NCBI RefSeq assembly: GCF_003634755.1
Contig: NZ_RBXA01000001.1
Coordinates: 806,001-870,000, forward strand
DNA: 64,000 nucleotides
Reading direction: 5' to 3'
Origin: Flavobacterium limicola
GTDB taxonomy: Bacteria > Bacteroidota > Bacteroidia > Flavobacteriales > Flavobacteriaceae
Below the pieces are notes generated by a model, which was not told where the DNA came from, made no database searches, and was given only the letters and a program-made list of their open reading frames with translations. Shown here piece by piece: positions 27,987-36,579 of this stretch; position 1 is the stretch's first letter, and each line of letters begins with the position of its first letter. A program made the translations under genes and the position numbers.

Positions 27987-30647
27987 ATGAAAAAAATTCT
28001 ACTTTCTGTTATTTTTATAGTTCCATTACTGGTTTTTTCGCAGTCAAATAAACAAATAATTCAAAATTATTTGAATGGTTCTGAAGCCAGATCTAATAAG
28101 TTAAATCGTGAATTAAGCGATTGGGCTATTCAAAGTGAGGGTAGTCTTACCACTTCCGGTATAGAAAACTGCTACGTAATACAACGATATAATGGGATAG
28201 AGATTTTTAGAGCAGTTTCTAATTTTTCTATAAAAAATAAGCAGGTAATTGACGTAAAAAACAGCACTATCACTGATGCATTTAAGAAGGTTAATGCAAC
28301 AAAATCGAGCCTATCTGTAGTAGATGCACTGGGAAAGGCTTACTTTCAATTAGGGATTACACCTAAGGAAAAATTTACTGTTTTAGAAACTGTTGAAATT
28401 AACAAATACAAAATAAGTAATGGTCTTGGAATTACGGAACCGGTTCTAGCAAATTTAGTATACCACCAAGAAAGTGGCAACAAATTAATTTTGGCTTGGG
28501 ACTTTAACATTAATACTAGCGTACATGATCATTTATGGAGTGTTAGGATAGATGCTTTAAATGGTAAATTATTAGAAAAAAATGATTTAGTTATTTCTTG
28601 TAATTTTCATAAAGATAAAGTATTTGTAACTGAAAGTAATTTTGTCTTAAATAGCGCAGAGATGTTGCCAAAACAGCTGTATTCTCCTGTAATTTCTTCA
28701 TCTTCAGGGGGCTCTTACCGTGTAATACCTTTTAACGTAGAGAGTCCAAGTCATGGAGCTTTTCAGTTGATATCAAATCCTTCAAATAGTAATGCATCAC
28801 CATTTGGATGGCATGATACTGATGGTGCTATTGGTCCTGAGCATACTATTACAAGAGGAAATAATGTTTGGGCAAAAGATGATTTTTTTGCAAGTAATCA
28901 AGATGGTGGTTCAAGTCCTGACGGAGGATTATCCTTGTTGTTTGATTTCCCATATGGGGGCACAAGCGTTAACGCATCCACTTACATTGAAGCTGCGAAC
29001 ACTAATTTATTTTACATGAACAATATTATGCATGATGTATGGTATCAATATGGATTTGATGAGTTAAGTGGTAATTTTCAAGAGAATAATTATGACCGTG
29101 GAGGTACGGGAGGCGACTATGTTAATGCGGAAGCTCAAGATGGTTCATTAGCGACCCCAATGAGTTTAAATAATGCTAATTTCTCTACTCCTGTTGATGG
29201 AAATAGAGGTAGAATGCAAATGTTTGTGTGGAGTCGAGGTCCCGAAATTAAGCCATTGATTGTTACTTCTCCTGAGAGTCTGATAGGGAATTATGTAGCC
29301 ACTCAAAATTCTTTTAGTCCAGGAAGGATTGACTTACCAGTTGAGCCTTCATTTCTGCAATCTGATTTAGTATTGTATTTAGATAGTTTTGGTAATGCTT
29401 CAGAAGGATGTTCAGCACCTACAAATGCCGCAGCAATGAATGGTAAAATTGTTATTGTTAGACGAGGGAGTTGTAATTTTACTGTAAAAGTAAAAGCAGC
29501 TCAAAATCAAGGGGCAATTGCTGTAATTGTAGTAAATAATGAAGAGAGAAGTATTCCAATGTCAGGTTCAGATGCGACTATTGCCATTCCAGCAATAAGT
29601 GTTTCGAGTTCTACAGGTGAGAATCTAATAGCGCAAATGGCAATTGGTCCAGTAAATGTGAAGATACAAACACAGTCACAACCTTTTTTGAATTCAGATG
29701 GTGATTTTGATAATGGGATAATCGCACACGAATATGGACACGGTATTTCAACGCGATTAGCTGGGGGTAGAAATAATTCAAGTTGTTTAACAAACAAAGA
29801 TCAAATGGGCGAAGGTTGGTCTGATTGGTTTGCTTTGATGATGCAATTAAAACCTGGAGATGTTGGAGCGGCAAAAAGAGGAATTGGAACTTTTGTTTCT
29901 TCACAAGCTAATGATGGTTTGGGAATCAGAGATTATCAATATTCAACAGATAGGGAGGTAAATCCAATGACATATGCTTTCACTAATAATTTTCAATCGG
30001 TGGATGCTAATGGAGTTGAGCAAACTTCTGTACATGGTGTAGGTTCGGTATGGGCTACTATGTTATGGGATTTAACTTGGGCCTACATTAATAAGTATGG
30101 TTATGATGACAACAAGTATACCGGTAACGGAGGAAATAATAGGCTGATGCGCATTGTGTTAGATGGTATAAAGTTACAACCTTGTAGTCCAACTTTTGTA
30201 GATGCAAGAAATGCTATTATAGCTGCAGATCAGGCAATAACAGGTGGTAAGGATTACTGCTTAATTTGGGAAGTTTTTGCAGCTAGAGGCCTAGGGTTCA
30301 ATGCATCAGCTGGAGATAGAAATATTGGAAATGATCAAGCGGAAGATTTTACTAGACCTGCTGCAGGAGCAAATTGTACACTAGGAACAGTAGACATTAA
30401 TCAAGAAAATGTGATGCGTGTGTATCCAAATCCATCAAATGGGAATATAACGGTTCGAATTAACAACTATAACGGATTAGTAGCCGTAAAAGTGGTTGAT
30501 CTTAATGGTAGAATAGTATATAGCGAAGATAAAGTAGCGTTTAGTAATGAAAAATCATTTGATTTAAGTCAACTTAGCGCTGGTATATATATGATTGATA
30601 TTACGGGAGAAGGTTTGAAATATGTAGAGAAAATAATTATAAACTAA
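27987..30647 (+). CDS. Secreted M36 (fungalysin) metalloprotease with type IX sorting domain
   Basis: An extracellular zinc protease of 886 residues. Order: signal peptide ending FSQS (about 1-20), fungalysin propeptide (FTP-like, to about 200), catalytic region with a protease-associated (PA) domain inserted around 440-560 (NAAAMNGKIVIVRRGSCNFTVK), zinc motif HEYGHGIS (His581) and GEGWSDWFALM with the third ligand Glu609. The last ~80 residues (VYPNPSNGNITVRI to GIYMIDITGEGLKYVEKIIIN-type ending) form a type A C-terminal domain that directs export by the type IX system. gldD and gldE of that system lie 8 kb away. Confidence 0.95.
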   Translation: MKKILLSVIFIVPLLVFSQSNKQIIQNYLNGSEARSNKLNRELSDWAIQSEGSLTTSGIENCYVIQRYNGIEIFRAVSNFSIKNKQVIDVKNSTITDAFKKVNATKSSLSVVDALGKAYFQLGITPKEKFTVLETVEINKYKISNGLGITEPVLANLVYHQESGNKLILAWDFNINTSVHDHLWSVRIDALNGKLLEKNDLVISCNFHKDKVFVTESNFVLNSAEMLPKQLYSPVISSSSGGSYRVIPFNVESPSHGAFQLISNPSNSNASPFGWHDTDGAIGPEHTITRGNNVWAKDDFFASNQDGGSSPDGGLSLLFDFPYGGTSVNASTYIEAANTNLFYMNNIMHDVWYQYGFDELSGNFQENNYDRGGTGGDYVNAEAQDGSLATPMSLNNANFSTPVDGNRGRMQMFVWSRGPEIKPLIVTSPESLIGNYVATQNSFSPGRIDLPVEPSFLQSDLVLYLDSFGNASEGCSAPTNAAAMNGKIVIVRRGSCNFTVKVKAAQNQGAIAVIVVNNEERSIPMSGSDATIAIPAISVSSSTGENLIAQMAIGPVNVKIQTQSQPFLNSDGDFDNGIIAHEYGHGISTRLAGGRNNSSCLTNKDQMGEGWSDWFALMMQLKPGDVGAAKRGIGTFVSSQANDGLGIRDYQYSTDREVNPMTYAFTNNFQSVDANGVEQTSVHGVGSVWATMLWDLTWAYINKYGYDDNKYTGNGGNNRLMRIVLDGIKLQPCSPTFVDARNAIIAADQAITGGKDYCLIWEVFAARGLGFNASAGDRNIGNDQAEDFTRPAAGANCTLGTVDINQENVMRVYPNPSNGNITVRINNYNGLVAVKVVDLNGRIVYSEDKVAFSNEKSFDLSQLSAGIYMIDITGEGLKYVEKIIIN

Positions 30648-30662
30648 AATAATTAATTAACA

Positions 30663-30706
30663 AAAAAAGACCTGAAATATATAACAAATATTTCAGGTTT
30701 TTTTAT
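30663..30706. terminator. Bidirectional terminator between the M36 and DUF3078 genes
   Basis: ACCTGAAATAT at 30670-30680 pairs perfectly with ATATTTCAGGT at 30688-30698; A-run before and T-run after serve both converging genes. Confidence 0.87.
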
Positions 30707-31741
30707 TTAGAATATATACTCAATGCCAACTCCAATCGCTTGTCTTAATTGAGTTTTTGGACCTTCGGTTACCTGAATGCCCTCTATTTCTCTTTTGGAT
30801 TTAATGTCATCATCATAGATAACGTGTGCTCCAATATTCGCTTTTACATATTGATTAACTACTAACTCTACTTGTAAGTCACAATCAATATCTATATTTC
30901 CAAAACGATTTACATAATCAGAATATAAGCTTAGTCGATTTTCTAAATTAATATTTTTGAATATTTCTTTTTTGTATTTGTTGGTAATCAGAAAACCAAG
31001 TTCCATTTTTGATCTTTCACCTTCTGTGAGTTGATTTCCGTCGAGATCGTAAGTAGCTTTTGGAACACCAAAAGCACCCTGATCAGCCAGTCTTTGGTCT
31101 AAAACTAAGGTTGTTTTAAATGTAAAAGGAGAGATGTAAAACGTTCTCTTTTTTTCTTTGTCGATATTTTCTGCTCCTATTCCCATAAAAATATAAGCTG
31201 GAGCAAATGGTTTTGAGATTGCTTTTTCAGTATTTGGATAGGCATAACCGTTTGTGAACTGCGTATTAAAATTAAATTTTGCAGAATGATACCAGTTAGA
31301 AAGTGTGTCTTTTCTGTAGCCAAAAGTAGAGTTTAATTGTATTGCATCTTCGGTTTTTCTAAGATCGATTCCGTCTTGTTTATTCAATCCATACTTAACG
31401 ATTAATTCATTTGACCAGTTGTAATTACTACGGGCATAGACTCTGTGAAATTTTCCTTTAAATAATCCTGAAATCGAACTTGTTCCCCCGGCAGACCAGT
31501 TAACAAAGGCAACTTCGGAAATATCAAAGCCTAAACTGTTTTTTTTACTCCAATACGTTAAGGGAAGATAATGTGTTTTAGTTTGTATTTTTAGTGGTAC
31601 ATACAATGATTTCCCTGCAGTTGTTAGTCTGGTTATAGGTGTAAGTCCATCAAGAAGAGTGCTGTTTGTTGCTTGTTGGGAAAAACTATTAAGAGGGATT
31701 GTGAATGTAAGCAGTAATAATGTGTAGACTAAAAATTTCAT
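30707..31741 (-). CDS. DUF3078 outer-membrane protein
   Basis: A 344-residue protein with a signal peptide ending NSFSQQ, followed by beta-strand-rich sequence. YWSKKNSLGFDISEVAFVNWSAGGTSSISGL is the typical DUF3078 opening, and the protein ends in an aromatic residue (GVGIEYIF) like integral outer-membrane barrels. Common in Bacteroidetes; function unknown. It lies 38 bases downstream of dxs on the same strand and may share its transcript. Confidence 0.82.
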   Translation of the reverse strand: MKFLVYTLLLLTFTIPLNSFSQQATNSTLLDGLTPITRLTTAGKSLYVPLKIQTKTHYLPLTYWSKKNSLGFDISEVAFVNWSAGGTSSISGLFKGKFHRVYARSNYNWSNELIVKYGLNKQDGIDLRKTEDAIQLNSTFGYRKDTLSNWYHSAKFNFNTQFTNGYAYPNTEKAISKPFAPAYIFMGIGAENIDKEKKRTFYISPFTFKTTLVLDQRLADQGAFGVPKATYDLDGNQLTEGERSKMELGFLITNKYKKEIFKNINLENRLSLYSDYVNRFGNIDIDCDLQVELVVNQYVKANIGAHVIYDDDIKSKREIEGIQVTEGPKTQLRQAIGVGIEYIF

Positions 31742-31779
31742 TTTGGGGTAGTTATATTTAAGACGGCAAAATAATTATT

Positions 31780-33561
31780 TTAATAACTTGAAAAAAATAT
31801 TTCAAGACTTTTAACGTCAATTTTGCAATATTGTTGCAATTCGGTTACCGTTCCATGTTCAATAAACTCATCTGGAATACCCAAAACAGTAATTTTTGAC
31901 GCATAATTGTTCTCCGAGGCAAACTCGAGAATTGCACTTCCAAACCCGCCTTTTACAGTGCCATCCTCTATTGTAATGATGGTATTAAAGGTATTGAAAA
32001 TGGTGTTTAATACCTTTTCGTCTAACGGTTTGACAAATGAAAAATCATAATGCGCAATATTTTGTGGATGTTTCATTTTGGCTATAGCCAAAGAGACATT
32101 GATGCCAATAGTTCCATTGGATAAAACGGCAACTTTCGAACCTTCTTTGATGCAAACACTTTCTCCAATTACTATTTTTTTATACTTCCTAAGATGTTGT
32201 GTTTGCCAATCTGCAATAACGCCGCGACCACGTGGATAGCGAATAGCGATAGGATGATTTAATCCTAATTGAGCAGTATATAAGATGTTTTGCAATGCTA
32301 TTTCATTTATTGGGGCATGAATAATCATGTTAGGAATGCAACGCAAATAAGCCAAATCGAAAACACCGTGGTGTGTGGCTCCATCCTCTCCCACTAAACC
32401 TGCTCTGTCCAAACAAAAAATCACTGGAAGATTTTGTAGCGCCACATCGTGGATTATTTGGTCATATGCTCTTTGTAAAAATGTTGAGTAAATATTGCAA
32501 TAAACTACCATGCCTTGTGTTGCCATTCCGGCAGCTAAAGTCACGGCATGCTGTTCGGCAATTCCCACGTCAAAAGCACGTTTTGGAAAGGCATCCATCA
32601 TGAATTTTAACGAACTTCCGGATGGCATAGCAGGTGTAATTCCTATGATTTTGTCATTTTTTCTGGCTAGATCCAATACGGTCAAGCCAAAAACATCCTG
32701 ATATTTTGGAGGTAATTTTTCTTCGGATTTAACGTGTATTTCTCCAGTTAAAGCGTCAAATTTTCCCGGAGCATGGTATTTTACCTGATCCTCTTCGGCT
32801 TGTTGAAGACCTTTCCCTTTTGTGGTAATGATATGAAGGAATTTAGGTCCTTTTATTTTTTGTAAACGTTTTAGTTCTTTAATCACGACAAAAATATCAT
32901 GGCCGTCTATTGGACCCGAATAATCAAAATTCAATGATTTAATCATGTTGTTTTGCCTCGGATTTTTTCCTTCTTTTACGGCAGTGAGGTATTGTTTCAA
33001 AGCACCAACGCTTGGATCAATCCCGATAGCGTTATCATTAAGAATCACTAATAAATTAGCATCTGTAACTCCGGCGTGATTTAGGCCTTCAAAAGCCATT
33101 CCTGAAGCGATGGAAGCGTCTCCAATCACAGCAATGTGTTGTTTGTTGAAATCGCCCTTCAAATTAGAAGCAATTGCCATTCCTAACGCTGCCGAAATGG
33201 AAGTAGAGGAGTGGCCTACACCAAAAGCATCGTAAATACTCTCACTTCTTTTTGGGAAACCGGAAATACCGCCGAGTTGACGATTGGTATGAAAATTTTC
33301 TCTTCTTCCTGTGAGTATTTTATGTCCATAGGCTTGATGGCCTACGTCCCAAATCAATAAATCATTTGGAGTATCAAAAACATAATGCAACGCAATGGTC
33401 AATTCGATGACTCCCAGGCTTGCGCCAAGATGACCTTCTTTTACAGCCACAATGTCGATAATGAAATCGCGTAATTCTTGGGCAACTTGAGGAAGTTGGG
33501 CTTCGTCAAGCAAGCGTAAATCGGTTGGGTTGTTGATGTTTGAAAGTAAATTATCTGACAT
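31780..33561 (-). CDS. dxs: 1-deoxy-D-xylulose-5-phosphate synthase
   Basis: First enzyme of the MEP isoprenoid pathway; it joins pyruvate and glyceraldehyde 3-phosphate using thiamine diphosphate. The 593 residues are slightly short for the family, as usual in Flavobacteriia. Visible motifs: GHQAYGHKILTGRR, the cofactor loop GDASIASGMAFEGLNHAG with NDN at its end, YHAPGKFDALTG, and the second-domain catalytic Glu in FDVGIAEQHAVTLAAGMA. The product is also a precursor for thiamine thiazole, made with ThiH encoded at the window end. The -7 box lies 4 bases before the ATG, so the mRNA may be leaderless. Confidence 0.97.
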   Translation of the reverse strand: MSDNLLSNINNPTDLRLLDEAQLPQVAQELRDFIIDIVAVKEGHLGASLGVIELTIALHYVFDTPNDLLIWDVGHQAYGHKILTGRRENFHTNRQLGGISGFPKRSESIYDAFGVGHSSTSISAALGMAIASNLKGDFNKQHIAVIGDASIASGMAFEGLNHAGVTDANLLVILNDNAIGIDPSVGALKQYLTAVKEGKNPRQNNMIKSLNFDYSGPIDGHDIFVVIKELKRLQKIKGPKFLHIITTKGKGLQQAEEDQVKYHAPGKFDALTGEIHVKSEEKLPPKYQDVFGLTVLDLARKNDKIIGITPAMPSGSSLKFMMDAFPKRAFDVGIAEQHAVTLAAGMATQGMVVYCNIYSTFLQRAYDQIIHDVALQNLPVIFCLDRAGLVGEDGATHHGVFDLAYLRCIPNMIIHAPINEIALQNILYTAQLGLNHPIAIRYPRGRGVIADWQTQHLRKYKKIVIGESVCIKEGSKVAVLSNGTIGINVSLAIAKMKHPQNIAHYDFSFVKPLDEKVLNTIFNTFNTIITIEDGTVKGGFGSAILEFASENNYASKITVLGIPDEFIEHGTVTELQQYCKIDVKSLEIFFSSY

Positions 33562-33565
33562 AAAG

Positions 33566-33573
33566 CAAAGGTA
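33566..33573 (-). promoter_or_regulatory. -7 box placed for a leaderless dxs transcript
   Basis: TACCTTTG on the minus strand; the final G is 5 bases from the A of the dxs ATG, exactly as at the DUF3109 gene. Confidence 0.5.
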
Positions 33574-33586
33574 CGATTTGAAATTG

Positions 33587-33594
33587 TATTTTTG
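33587..33594 (+). promoter_or_regulatory. -7 box of tadA
   Basis: TATTTTTG, full match to TAnnTTTG, about 60 bases before the tadA ATG and back to back with the dxs promoter. Confidence 0.4.
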
Positions 33595-33654
33595 CAGTTG
33601 ATAAAAAAAGTTGTTTCACAAAGAATTTAAATTTGCGAATTTGCGATCTATACT

Positions 33655-34098
33655 ATGATAAATCCTTTCACCGACGAATATTTTATGAAAAAGGCTGTGC
33701 AGGAAGCTGAAATGGCTTTTGAAAAAGGTGAAATTCCTGTTGGCGCCCTAATTGTCATTGATAATAAGGTCATTGCCAGAAGTCATAATTTAACCGAATT
33801 ATTACATGATGTTACGGCTCACGCCGAAATGCAATCCATCACTGCCGCTGCGAATTATCTTGGCGGGAAATATTTAATAGGTTGTACACTATATGTCACA
33901 CTGGAGCCTTGCCAGATGTGTGCCGGTGCTTTGTACTGGAGTCAGATTTCAAAAATTGTATATGGAGCCAGTGATGAACATCGTGGTTTTGTGAAAATGG
34001 GTACGCAATTGCATCCTAAAACTACAGTTGTTTCTGGAATTATGGCAAATGAAGCTTCGGAGTTGATGAAGCGATTTTTTGTTGAGAGAAGGAAGTGA
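33655..34098 (+). CDS. tadA: tRNA-specific adenosine deaminase-type nucleoside deaminase
   Basis: Converts the wobble adenosine of tRNA-Arg(ACG) to inosine. The 147-residue protein has the zinc signatures TAHAEMQSI (His and catalytic Glu) and TLEPCQMCAGAL (two Cys), and an N-terminal FMKKAVQEAEMAFEKGEIPVGA segment characteristic of TadA rather than cytidine or guanine deaminases. Divergent from dxs. A hairpin repeat follows 20 bases after the stop. Confidence 0.93.
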   Translation: MINPFTDEYFMKKAVQEAEMAFEKGEIPVGALIVIDNKVIARSHNLTELLHDVTAHAEMQSITAAANYLGGKYLIGCTLYVTLEPCQMCAGALYWSQISKIVYGASDEHRGFVKMGTQLHPKTTVVSGIMANEASELMKRFFVERRK

Positions 34099-34117
34099 TA
34101 CTATAAACGAATGCCAT

Positions 34118-34195
34118 AGCCCAGATAGAAGCGGCATCCTTTTTCTGGCTTCTTTAGCCAGGAAAAGATATAGCGGATAGCTGGAAATAGCTCCT
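34118..34195 (+). repeat. Dispersed ~78-bp hairpin repeat, copy B
   Basis: AGCCCAGATAGAAGCGGCATCC, then a 12-bp hairpin (arms 34139-34150 and 34156-34167, loop TCTTT), then GATATAGCGGATAGCTGG and AAATAGCTCC. Lies between tadA and rng. The arms differ in sequence from those of copies A and C but pairing is kept. Confidence 0.8.
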
Positions 34196-34249
34196 AAAAA
34201 CAAATAAATTATAAATTACAGATTGCTTCGAAAAATCTCGCAATGACGC

Positions 34250-34283
34250 AAAAAAAAAACTCCCCAATTTCTTGAGGAGTTTG
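34250..34283 (-). terminator. Terminator of rng
   Basis: On the minus strand AAACTCC pairs with GGAGTTT around a long loop and is followed by a run of ten T. Just beyond it lies a GATTGCTTCG...CGCAATGACG inverted sequence of a type that is scattered in many genomes. Confidence 0.75.
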
Positions 34284-34287
34284 TAAT

Positions 34288-35841
34288 TTATTCTATGACA
34301 GCATTTTCTTTTTTGTCGTAGAAATGATATTCTAAATACGTGTAAGCATCACGAGGTATAATTTTCACCCATTTTTTATGTTCAAGAAACCATTTTGAAC
34401 GTAATGATGGAAAACCTTTGGTAAGGTATGCTGCCACAAAAGGGTGTACATTAAGCACAACATCTTTGTGGTTTTTTAATACTCTTTCCAGATCAAAAGC
34501 GATTTTATCAATGATTTGAATTGGCGCTTCAATTTCACCACTTTCATTGTTTGGATCTTCTTCTCTAGTTTTAATATTAACTTCTGGTCTTACTCTTTGT
34601 CTTGTAATTTGAACTAATCCAAATTTACTCGGAGGTAAGATCTTGTGTTTTGCTTTATCATCGCTCATTTCTTCTTTCAAGAAATCGAACAACACTTTGC
34701 GATTTTCAGGATTTGACATATCGATAAAATCGACTACGATGATTCCGCCCATATCACGAAGACGTAATTGTCTTGCGATTTCGGCAGCTGCAATCATATT
34801 GACTTCCATGGCTGTATCTTCCTGGTTGGTGGCTTTATTAGAACGGTTTCCGCTGTTTACGTCAATGACGTGCAAGGCTTCAGTGTGTTCGATAATAAGA
34901 TACGCTCCTTTACTCATGGATACTGTTTTTCCAAAAGAAGTTTTGATTTGTCTCTCTATGTTGTATTTCTCAAAAATAGGTGTGTCTTTTGATTGATAAA
35001 ACTTAACGATTGATTGTTTGGATGGTGCAATTTCTTGCAAATAATCCTTTGTTTGGTTGTACAACTCTTCGTCATCTATCTGAATACCGCTGAAGGTATC
35101 GTTGAATACATCTCTTAATATCGAAGAGGCTCTGTTGAGTTCTCCTAATACTTTTGACGGATGATGAGCAGTTGGTAATTTTTTACACATTGCAGTCCAT
35201 CTGCTGAGCAGGTTCTGCAAATCTTTTTCTAATTCGGCTGTATTTTTGCCTTCGGCTACTGTGCGAACAATAACACCAAATCCTTTTGGTTTGATGGATT
35301 GCACTAATCGTTTCAAGCGTTCTTTTTCTTTTTTGTCTTCTATTTTTTGTGAAATAGAAACGCGGTCAGAAAACGGAACCAAAACTATAAATCTTCCGGC
35401 AAGAGAAAGCTCAGCGCTAATTCTTGGTCCTTTTGTAGATATAGGTTCTTTGACGACTTGTACTAAAACAGATTGATTGGAACTCAAAACATCAGTAATG
35501 GTGCCATCTTTGTCTATTTCTTTTTCAAACTGAAAGTTTTTTAGGGAGAAATCTTTTAATTTACCTGCGCTTACAAGTTTTATGAATTTCAGTTGGGAAG
35601 CTAAATTAGGTCCTAAATCATGATAATGTAAAAAGGCATCTTTTTCGAAGCCTACATTTACAAAAGCAGCGTTAAGTCCGGCAACTGGTTTCCTGATTTT
35701 GGCAATAAAAATATCACCAACTTGGAAGTTGCTTTTTTCTTCTTCTTTGTGTAATTCAATTAGTTTTCCATCTTTTAATAAGGCAAAATCTACGGCTTCA
35801 GAACTAGATCGGATGATTAATTCTTTATTCACGCTGTACAT
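34288..35841 (-). CDS. rng: Ribonuclease E/G family endoribonuclease (RNase G type)
   Basis: Endoribonuclease for rRNA and mRNA processing. The 517-residue protein has an N-terminal S1-like RNA-binding domain (VGDIFIAKIRKPVAGLNAAFVNVG, residues 41-65), the 5' sensor/RNase H-like region, and the catalytic DNase I-like part with metal-binding Asp residues in HVIDVNSGN and GIIVVDFIDM. It lacks the long disordered tail of RNase E. The mS38-like and HU genes are upstream on the same strand; a terminator at 36016-36041 separates them. Confidence 0.94.
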   Translation of the reverse strand: MYSVNKELIIRSSSEAVDFALLKDGKLIELHKEEEKSNFQVGDIFIAKIRKPVAGLNAAFVNVGFEKDAFLHYHDLGPNLASQLKFIKLVSAGKLKDFSLKNFQFEKEIDKDGTITDVLSSNQSVLVQVVKEPISTKGPRISAELSLAGRFIVLVPFSDRVSISQKIEDKKEKERLKRLVQSIKPKGFGVIVRTVAEGKNTAELEKDLQNLLSRWTAMCKKLPTAHHPSKVLGELNRASSILRDVFNDTFSGIQIDDEELYNQTKDYLQEIAPSKQSIVKFYQSKDTPIFEKYNIERQIKTSFGKTVSMSKGAYLIIEHTEALHVIDVNSGNRSNKATNQEDTAMEVNMIAAAEIARQLRLRDMGGIIVVDFIDMSNPENRKVLFDFLKEEMSDDKAKHKILPPSKFGLVQITRQRVRPEVNIKTREEDPNNESGEIEAPIQIIDKIAFDLERVLKNHKDVVLNVHPFVAAYLTKGFPSLRSKWFLEHKKWVKIIPRDAYTYLEYHFYDKKENAVIE

Positions 35842-36015
35842 TTTTATCTATTCGCCAAGGCGAACAAATGGATTAAACAATATTTTAACAGGTATTGAAC
35901 CCGGGGAGATTTTAGATTTATGAGTTTTGATTCTTGATTTTAGATTTTTCAAATCTGCAATCTTAAATCGGTAATCTACAATCTTAAATCTCAATTTCAA
36001 TGAACGTTTAAAAAG
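35842..36015. other. Spacer with degenerate short repeats upstream of rng
   Basis: Repeated ATCTTAAATC and GATTTTAGATTT-like words at 35909-35997, in both orientations. Similar words appear in other spacers of this window (47218-47252). No coding potential seen. Confidence 0.45.
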
Positions 36016-36041
36016 AAAAAAGTAGTTTAAAACTACTTTTT
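36016..36041 (-). terminator. Terminator overlapping the stop codon of the 30-residue gene
   Basis: A palindrome, AAAAAGTAGTTT with its complement, followed on the minus strand by T-rich sequence. The stop codon (36033-36035) is inside the stem, an unusually compact gene end. Confidence 0.78.
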
Positions 36042-36125
36042 CTTTTTGTGACGGTTAGCTCTCGCTCTTTTTTTACGTTTGTGAGTTGCTACCTTATGTC
36101 TCTTTCTTTTTTTACCACTTGGCAT
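36033..36125 (-). CDS. 30-residue basic ribosomal protein, Cox24/AURKAIP1 (mS38/bS22-like) type
   Basis: Reading the minus strand from ATG 36125 gives a 30-residue peptide that starts MPSGKKRKRHKV and ends ANRHKKKK, with 20 Lys/Arg/His residues or more. This matches the AURKAIP1/Cox24 (DUF1713) domain, found in mitochondrial small-subunit protein mS38 and its short bacterial counterparts. It probably binds rRNA in the 30S decoding region. The gene is 31 bases downstream of the HU gene and probably shares its promoter. It is too short for ordinary gene callers. Confidence 0.85.
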   Translation of the reverse strand: MPSGKKRKRHKVATHKRKKRARANRHKKKK

Positions 36126-36156
36126 ATCTTGTCGATTTTATGATTAATTAATATTA

Positions 36157-36447
36157 TTATTTTGCTTCGTTATTTGTTTTTACTCCTTCTACAAAAACTT
36201 TTGCAGGTTTAAATGCAGGAATGTTGTGTGCAGGAATTTTTATTGTCGTATTTTTAGAAATATTTCTTCCTGTTTTCTCAGCTCTAGTTTTCACTATAAA
36301 ACTTCCAAAACCTCTTAAATAAACATTGTCTCCAGTTTCCAATGAATTTTTTACTTCATTCATAAAAGTCTCTACAGTCGCCTGTACATCTCCTTTTTCA
36401 AGACCTAATTTCTCTGAAATTTTTGCTACGATATCTGCTTTCGTCAT
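36157..36447 (-). CDS. HU/IHF family DNA-binding protein
   Basis: A 96-residue histone-like protein that bends DNA. MTKADIVAKISEKLGLEKGDVQATVETFMNEV is the helical dimerisation part; VYLRGFGSFIVKTRAEKTGRNISKNTTIKIPAHNIPAFKPAK contains the GFGSF signature and the DNA-binding arm with its Pro tip (IPAHN). Single-component HU rather than an IHF subunit cannot be decided. A full promoter lies 43 bases upstream. Confidence 0.95.
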   Translation of the reverse strand: MTKADIVAKISEKLGLEKGDVQATVETFMNEVKNSLETGDNVYLRGFGSFIVKTRAEKTGRNISKNTTIKIPAHNIPAFKPAKVFVEGVKTNNEAK

Positions 36448-36489
36448 TTTCTTTCCTATTTATAATGTTGTACTATTTTTTTGAGGTTG

Positions 36490-36521
36490 CAAAGATATGA
36501 ATTTAAAATACAATTATTCAA
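36490..36521 (-). promoter_or_regulatory. Promoter of the HU and 30-residue ribosomal protein genes
   Basis: On the minus strand TTG (36521-36519) and TATCTTTG (36497-36490), 21 bases apart, giving a leader of roughly 35-40 bases. Confidence 0.55.
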
Positions 36522-36554
36522 GCTAATTGATTAAAATTTAATTACATAAACTTT

Positions 36555-36562
36555 TACTTTTG
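36555..36562 (+). promoter_or_regulatory. -7 promoter box of mutY
   Basis: TACTTTTG, full match, 17 bases before the mutY ATG. It is probably the start of the mutY-ssb-gldE-gldD transcript. Confidence 0.5.
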
Positions 36563-36579
36563 TAGTCTAATATTTAAAG

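Noticed and set aside
34231..34250. GATTGCTTCG...CGCAATGACG inverted sequence as a mobile element end
   Set aside because: Short inverted words of this type are common in intergenic DNA in many bacteria; no transposase or target duplication seen.
34643..34996. Plus-strand 117-codon ORF opposite rng
   Set aside because: Antisense to a clear RNase G frame; product is serine-rich without domain features.
35909..35997. ATCTTAAATC/GATTTTAGATT words as a repeat family
   Set aside because: The words are short, degenerate and AT-only, so chance similarity is likely; listed only as a spacer description.
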